Shown in pieces: positions 57,637-64,000 of a stretch of 64,000 nucleotides of DNA (within the stretch, counting starts at the first letter, position 1; each line of letters opens with the position of its first letter). The notes beneath the pieces were generated by a model. That model was not told where the DNA came from. It ran no database searches and saw only the letters and a program-made list of their open reading frames with translations. Both the position numbers and the translations under genes were made by a program. The DNA lies in contig NC_056753.1 of the NCBI RefSeq assembly GCF_018687715.1, forward strand, positions 7,766,001 through 7,830,000, read 5' to 3'. The stretch comes from Carya illinoinensis (lineage: Eukaryota > Streptophyta > Magnoliopsida > Fagales > Juglandaceae).

Positions 57637-58480
57637 TTGCAGCGATTTTTCTAGTTTTTGCAACGATACAAAATGCTGCAATTAAATTTTAGCAACTATT
57701 TTTCCTTAAATGGATGATCTCATTTGCAGTAGTTTGTGATTATTTGCAGCACTTTTGGTTATATTTGCAGCGTCACGGTTATGCTGGAAAAGATCTTTTT
57801 CAACAATAATTTCATATTCGCAAGAAATGACCCAATTTTCTTGCAGCGATTTTATAGTTATTACGACAATACAAAATGCTGCAATTAAATTTTAGCAACG
57901 ATTTTATCTTAAATGAATCACCCCATTTGCAGCAGTTTATGATTATTTGCAACGCTTTTGGTTATATTTGCAATGTTACTGTTACGCTAGAAAACTTCTT
58001 TTGCAACAAAAATTTAATATTCGTTGGAAATGATCGGAACTTTTTTGCAGCGATTTTATAGTTATTGCGACAATACAAAATGCTGCAATTAAATTTTAGT
58101 AATGATTTTTTTCTTAAATGGATCACCCCATTTGCAGCAGTTTCTAATTATTAACAATGATCTCGATTTTATTTGCAGTGCTATTGTTACGCTGTAAAAG
58201 GTGTTTTGCAACAGTTTTTTAATTTTTGCTGGAAATACATCAGATCTATTGCAGCGATTTATACAGTATTTGAAGGCATGAGGACATTTACGACGATGTT
58301 TGGACTATTAACAAGAAAAAAAATTACTGGTAAAAGTATTTTTAGCAATGATTATTTTTTTTTATCATTGCTTTGAGCGAAAAAAGAAGCGATAATTGTG
58401 GCGAACGTGCAACGAAGTTAAAATTGCTAGAAATAATCATATCCAACGATTTACATACTATTTTGCGACGATTGTGAGCA
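57637..58480 (+). repeat. 204-bp subterminal tandem repeats of the CACTA
   Basis: TTGCAGCGATTT recurs at 57637, 57841, 58045 and 58249, each exactly 204 bp apart. Units share ACAATACAAAATGCTGCAAT, CCCATTTGCAGCAGTTT and GTTACGCT-like phrases. The fourth unit is partial. Confidence 0.9.
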
Positions 58481-58639
58481 CTGGAAAAAGCTTGATTTCT
58501 TGTAGTGATGATAGTTATATATTTTATCAATTTGTTGTTGTTAGAATCATGACAAATATATTTAAAGAACTAAAATAAAGATGCTAACAATGTATAATAA
58601 CATTCTTAGAAAATAAATAAAATAAGAATTTTTCATACG

Positions 58640-59290
58640 AAAAAGAAGAGGGCGTGCCAGGAAGTATAGGACAAGCAAAAAAACAGTGGAAGTAGAGAAA
58701 ATAAACACCAAGTGGAATGAGAAACAATGAAATAAGAATAGAATCAGTAGAGCTGTTACAAAGAAAACATTAGGAAAAGAGAACACAGTAATTGTATATT
58801 CATATTTGTTAAATAAGACTATATTAAAATATTAACAATAATAAAAGACCTAATAAATAAATTCAATATTTATACAATCCAAAAATAAACAGAATAAAAT
58901 ATTGCAAGAAACGAAATTTCTCATTAATCGTGTTATTAATAACTCTATTGACAATGTTATCAATATAACATTTGTTATAATATGAAATTTATTATTGACC
59001 AATTAATATCATATTTTTAAAATATTAAAGTTGTTATTAATATCAGTTTTGTTATTGAAGGCATAAATTTATCCAGGAGAAAAAATATTTACGTTTCGAA
59101 ATGATATATGTAAAAAAACTATTAAATAAAAATTAATAAAAAAAATATATAACTAATTCAATATATAAGCAAACAAAATGTCGTAGAACATTAATTATTT
59201 TTGACATTTTATTTGTATAAGATTTTATTTTTTCTTTTAAAAACTATTCTATTTCTTCCTAAAATATATTGGTCTATAAAGTCCAAAAGA
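58640..59290 (+). repeat. Right copy of the diverged direct repeat flanking the CACTA
   Basis: Homologous in order to ~46310-46990. The match runs through the poly-A/T rich part and ends near TTGGTCTATAAAGTCCAAAAG (compare TTGTTCTATACAATCTAAAAG at 46740). Confidence 0.6.
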
Positions 59291-59534
59291 ACCACAAAAT
59301 CTAGCCCACCCATCATCTCCTACGACACCGTTTAAAGAAATTGGCAAACCCTATTTTTTTTCAATTTTTTTTACTTTTCTTGTCTATTTCTTACTCTTTC
59401 CGCCGAAAGCCTCACCACTTTCTCACAAAACTTTGTCTCTCTCTTGGCACTCCATCTTCCAGATCTCGTTTTCTCTCTATTACTCATTCCTCTTCTTAAC
59501 ATTCTCTCTTTCTCTCACTCCCCCCATATCTCCA

Positions 59535-59572
<38 letters not shown>

Positions 59573-60528
59573 CTCATATCTTCACCGTGACCCTACAGAT
59601 GGCCACATGTGTAACGCTTGTTCTTGTGATGAGTCCTTTAGAAAATAATTTTATGAAAAGAAACGAGAATTACAGTTCCTTTTCAAATTTCCTTTCCTTC
59701 CATATTAGGATACAAAAGACTCAATGTTTATAAATAAAACATGTTTATTAATTTAAAGGGGTTACAAAAAAAATATATTAAATTTTATCATTAAAATCTC
59801 TTGTACAAAACATTGTGTCTAGGCTTTCGTACTCTTCCCCTTAGGTCGTGTCCTTCTTGACGCGTCATGCTCATATTATCTCTGGGAGGGCACACATAAA
59901 ACTAAAATGAGTCAATGACTCGTAAACTTTATTTCATACAGTTAAAATATAATAACATAGGTTTTCAGTCATGCATTTACCACTATATACATATCATAGA
60001 TAGACATTCAATTCATTTTAAAACATTGCAAGGTGAGGCTTTTCTTTAAAAGTATTTTGTTTTCGTAAAACAGTTTCTCACACCTCGCTGCCTTCATTTT
60101 TTAAAGAATCTTATCATGCATACATCATTTTTTAACATGCATACATTCTTTCTTATCACTTTCATTGACCGTTGCACATTGTTACGCCCCGTGTGTGAGT
60201 GTTAGCAGTCTTTTGGACTTGATTTCGCCCGTGACCATGGGTTAGGAATCCATTCCATTAGGGTGTAGCACATGGTGCACTACTAGATCTACTACTTGGC
60301 ATTGTAATCTACCCAGTCCAGTCCTTTGGTACCCTTATCTATTCATTCAGTCATGGCTATTATGTGTTTTCATATATTAAACATTAAGTCCTTTCAGATC
60401 TTTACAATTCTTTACAGTCTTTCAGTCCGTTCATTTGTAAAATTCATTTAAAAGCATGGGTTTAAAAGTCATCTTTCATAACATCATTTAAAACATCATC
60501 TTTCATATTAAAACGCTTTCTTCGTGTC
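59291..60528. other. TC-rich segment then unclassified repeat
   Basis: 59340-59650 is CT-rich with (CT)n at ~59539-59568 and a 72-codon ORF of composition only. 59690-60528 reads like LTR sequence in - orientation (GTTACGCCCCGTGTGTGAGT, ACCCAGTCCAGTC) but no ends were found. Confidence 0.35.
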
Positions 60529-60536
60529 GTTTAAAG

Positions 60537-61108
60537 TAGGGCTATACAGGAACCGACCAAACCGGCCGTGAACCGATCAGACCGACGGCCGGAGTACGGA
60601 ATCGGCTGGAATCGGTCGGCGGGCGAGAGAAAATGAAGAGAAACCGATATCGGCGGTTCGGCGCCGATTTGGCCCCCTGGGAAACCGCTGAACCGACCGA
60701 TCCGGTCTGTTTATTTTTTTTTTCAAATATATGAATATAAAACGACGCCGTTTCACTTACTTAAGTGAAACGGCGTCGTTTAGATTATGTAGGTTTTAAA
60801 AAAAATATAATAGAACGGCGCCAAAATGAGTTCATACCCCCCCCCCAACCCCTCTTCTTCTTCCCCGCACCTGTTCTTCCTCTCTGCAACTCGTTCATCA
60901 TCCATGGCAGACGACGGCACCGGTCTTCATTCTTCTTCCTCAGCTCCTCCTCATTCACAGAAGACGCCGACGTTTATCGAGACCGATATGATCGGTTTTC
61001 TCTCCCCACACCCTCGGTTTCGGCCGGTTTAAGAGGGACGTTGGAGAGTTCGGTGGTGTCTCGGTTCGGCGCCGAAACCGACGCCGAACCCATCGGTGTA
61101 CAGCCCTA
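60537..61108. mobile_element. hAT-type nonautonomous element
   Basis: Ends TAGGGCTATAC and GTACAGCCCTA (imperfect inverted repeats). Perfect 8-bp target copies GTTTAAAG at 60529-60536 and 61109-61116. 572 bp, no transposase. Rich in CGGTTCGGCGCCG-type words, with a 42-bp palindrome at 60740-60781 and a C-run at 60838-60847. ORFs inside are composition effects or a captured scrap. Confidence 0.85.
60740..60781. repeat. 42-bp perfect palindrome in the hAT element
   Basis: AAACGACGCCGTTTCACTTA, CT, then its exact reverse complement: 20-bp arms with a 2-base centre. Confidence 0.95.
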
Positions 61109-61116
61109 GTTTAAAG

Positions 61117-62950
61117 CTTAAGACATAAGCATTGACATTTTTTTTTTCGTTTCTTTTTGTGAAAATACATCAATTACTTACCACGTATAACATCCATTCA
61201 CATGCATGCACTTACATACTAGGAGTGCGTAAAAAGGGACTGCCAAGGAGGTTACATACTTGTACTTAAAAATTTATACTTAGCGTTCTTTCGTAAAGCA
61301 TCGTAAAGGAAAAACATTTCATTTTCATTTATATCTTTTAGAAAACTCTAGAAGAGGATGAACGTAATACTTACCTGGACTCCATGCTATACTCATTCCA
61401 TACAGTCCATTCATGTGCATGTCAGATGGCAACTTACATGCATATACATAACTTCACATCATTCTCTATCTAATGCATAAGTAACTATTCTAGAAATAGA
61501 ACTACGCTTCACTTGAAATACTCTCCGTCCATCCCTGGGCTCTCATGTGCTATTTACTATGCTAAAACTTTTGGAGTCCATTTACCGTCACTACCTCCTT
61601 GTTTCACCTTAGGGTTAAAACACTAAAACTTTCGTCTTACTCTTTTATTGAAGTCATTCCAATGTATGACTCAGACTAACTAATTCACGCATCCTGATCC
61701 TAGGCAACATACCCTTTACTACTTTCATGCTTCCTAACTCATACTAAATCTTTATTCTCAACCATACATGCCACATGACTTTAAGCCGACTTTAAGCCAA
61801 CTTTAAGGCTTAAACATCGTGCAACTATGCTTAGGACAGATTACCCATTATATATGGTAAATAAGTCCGATACACCTGTCTCACTAGATGCATATGTATC
61901 TTATCTTTTATCAACTAAGATCAACTTATAGTCCAATTAATGCCTACTTGTATAAATAAGTTATATACTCCAATACCAATTTCTACTCAAACTTAGTTAG
62001 CAGGACCTTCCTACTTTCCAGTGCCGTTACAAGTTTATCCCAACACTTGACATGACAGGGCTCCATTCACCATTATATCTTCGTCACGTCACATAACTCG
62101 AGACAAATCTCAAGTTACGCCATGACCCCTGTCATGCTTCTACTGTGCTACTCTTACACTATCTCATCACTTCACGCATACTCTAAGCCATAAGTCAAGT
62201 ACAAGGCGACACTTGTCATCTCGAACTACAAGCCACATAACCACTATTTTGGGATACTGTTACACAGTTCTCAATACGACACAATAACAATTTACTCTCC
62301 TTTACCACACAACCATCATTTCCTTCGTGACATGCCATACGGTGCATCGTTACACCGCATGGAGTACACATGATGTGTACTCCCTTCACTACATCACGTA
62401 TTACCACAACGCACACCACACGGTGCGTCGCTTCACGGCATGGAGCACACACCACATGTACTCTCTTCACACTATACCATATGTCACTACGGTCCATCAC
62501 AACTACACGATTACACCCAACACTTCACTACACCGTCACACTTCACTTCACAACTACACATTGAACTCCAAAATACTAACAACATAGTCCACAACATATC
62601 AACTAACATTTAATATAAATAATGAGCGATAAAGGGTTATACCATTGATGGGATAACCCATGCATCCCTCGCTACCCGTTACGGTCAAAGGCGTCGAAAG
62701 AGTTGTACGTGGCGATTAACTGCGTACGGTGGCTGTTTGAGCTATTGAAGGTGGCTACGGGTGTGGGTATGAGCGGGAAAAGGTTTAGTCGTGGACCTAA
62801 AGTGGTGGCCTCGTGGTGGTGTCGTGGTGGCACACGGTGGATGCATGGTGATTCGTGGAGGGGTTTGGGCTGTGTATGGCTAAATTAGGAAATGGAGAGG
62901 GAGAGCTAAGGGAGTTTGGTTGGGCATGGAGGAGCTTGAGGGAGGTGTGA
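61117..62950. other. Unclassified repeat-like sequence, possibly an old LTR
   Basis: Continues the sequence interrupted by the hAT element. C/A/T-rich with CAT/TAC words, then GTGG-rich from ~62700 as in the Gypsy LTRs above, hence a possible - strand LTR. No ends, PBS or coding sequence seen. Confidence 0.3.
62335..62500 (+). repeat. ~80-bp duplicated unit
   Basis: ATACGGTGCATCGTTACACC at ~62338 and ACACGGTGCGTCGCTTCACG at ~62418 start two similar units that both go on to GCATGGAGYACACA and TGTACTC. Confidence 0.7.
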
Positions 62951-64000
62951 TGGAGTTATGTGACCGGTGCAAAACTGCAAGTGCACAGTATCGTAGTTTT
63001 ATAATAAAGTGGTAAGAAGAGTATCGTCCTCAGGGATTGGTACCTTACTCTTGCCAAATACTAAAATTATACTAATCTCAATTTTATCTAGAGGAATCGC
63101 TAAGGTTTTTGTAGTTGCAAATAAAACTAGATCAACTCAAAGAGAAATAAGCAAAGAAAATAAAACTGACTTTCAAAGATCAAATTCAATAGGGAAGAAA
63201 ACTTCTAGGAAATCGATTTCACCATAATTCTTCACTATGCTTTTCTCATCCAGCTAATTTAACTTAAACCTCTTTTGTCTATTAGCAAATCTCTAATTCA
63301 TCCAAAAGCCTCTTTCGATAGTCAATTGGAAGTGATTCTAGTTTATCAATTCACACAAGAGTATGCAAATTAAATAATCAAGAACGCAATAAGACCAATG
63401 ATTTAATTACTACAAAAGTTCATACAAGTCTTTCGATCTCTATACTTACCTATGCTGAAATATCCAAGATCTACCCTATGATTCCCTCTTTCGATAGCAA
63501 ATCACAAGATTAATAATCATCTAATCAATGGCCAGTTAATTAGAAGCATTAAACTCAGAATAAATCAGATAAACAAAGAGAGAATTGCATTAAATTAGCA
63601 TGGACAAACAAGCATAGTTCGGAAATAGGTTACATCATTTTCCTAGAATAAAGAAAATTTAGCTCATGCTAGAAATGGAATTCAACATAAACGAATTCAC
63701 CATAATTGTTCTGAGAAGATGGGAAGAAGAAAATAAACACTGAAAAATCCTCCTTGCAGCCTCAACTCGTCGTCAAAAGCTCAAGGGAACGATTCAACGC
63801 TTTTCTCCCGTCCGTGCTCGTGTATGATTCCAACGTACGTGCAATAAATTGGAATTCTGTCTCCAAAACAAATGATTTGAATCCCTCTAGCTATGTTTTT
63901 CTCTCCCAAAGAGTGTTCTCCAGTCAAAACTCGCGGCTCTAGAGTGAAAAATGGCTTTTATATGGTCCCACGGCGGAAAACCTAAAATCTGTCAAAATAC
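62951..64000. other. Unclassified repeat at the right edge
   Basis: GCAAAACTGCAAGTGCACAG followed by ATCGTCCTCAGGGATTGGTA and AAATTAAATAATCAAGAACG-type text is familiar from plant repeats, perhaps an LTR-element leader. It runs off the window. No ORF is supported. Confidence 0.3.

Larger units (their letters stand above)
46994..58507. mobile_element. CACTA (EnSpm-type) DNA transposon, ~11.5 kb, nonautonomous
   Basis: Left end TACTACAAGAAATCTA, right end the complement of CACTACAAGAAATCAA. 3-bp target copies ATG at 46991-46993 and 58508-58510. Both ends carry TTGCAGCGAT/TTGCAACGAT subterminal motifs, tandemly arrayed at the right. No transposase ORF was found. Interior holds a sphingosine-kinase exon, a LINE scrap and TC-rich 5'UTR-like stretches, so it looks like a gene-capturing copy. 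Confidence 0.8.

Overview
The window is from a plant nuclear genome. It is AT-rich, has GT-AG introns, and is dominated by transposable elements (TEs) typical of a woody eudicot: Ty1/Copia, Ty3/Gypsy chromovirus, L1 LINE, CACTA, hAT and an inverted-repeat element. The wording of the LINE and gag/pol families resembles Fagales-type trees, but I cannot fix the species. No clearly intact host gene is present.

One host gene can be followed across the left half, on the + strand: a nucleotidyltransferase / PAP-OAS1 substrate-binding-domain protein of the Arabidopsis AT3G61690 type. Its exons lie at 7524-7616, 7720-7902, 7991-8085, 8191-8376, 19315-26719 (interrupted) and 27426-28016, with a possible last exon at 28395-28616. 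Its N-terminal exons are not visible, so they lie upstream of the window or are lost. It is a pseudogene. There is a frame-breaking deletion in exon 7991-8085. One long exon is split by a 632-bp solo LTR (19797-20428, TSD GAAAG) and a 4.4-kb Gypsy remnant (21109-25499, TSD AGGAA/GGGAA), and two further frameshifts follow.

Layout: 1-6131 is a decayed L1 LINE split by Copia-1 (265-5728, TSD GCTAC). 7524-8376 holds the first four visible exons. 8377-19314 is a ~10.9-kb intron with LINE debris split by Copia-2 (10648-16071, TSD GGATT). 19315-28616 holds the remaining exons with their two insertions. 29590-30000 is a Gypsy gag scrap. 30231-32077 is a ~1.85-kb long inverted repeat carrying RPA1-like zinc-finger exons. 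33160-34362 is an ORF-less retroposon with an 18-bp TSD. 34511-44536 is a 10-kb Gypsy chromovirus on the - strand (TSD CAGAA) with an insertion inside one LTR. 46994-58507 is an 11.5-kb CACTA element (TSD ATG) with 204-bp subterminal tandem repeats, a captured sphingosine-kinase exon and a LINE scrap. 60537-61108 is a hAT-type nonautonomous element (TSD GTTTAAAG). The right end (59650-64000) is repeat-like sequence I cannot fully classify.

All large elements are disabled by premature stops or frameshifts; many of the stops are what C-to-T change would produce. The most unusual signals are a short spliceosomal-type intron between gag and protease in both chromovirus copies (removing it restores the reading frame in one), the RPA-carrying inverted repeat, a perfect palindrome built around the Copia-2 TATA box, two duplicated leader hairpins in Copia-2, and CGCTCGAGCG-type repeat arrays shared by two otherwise different inserts.
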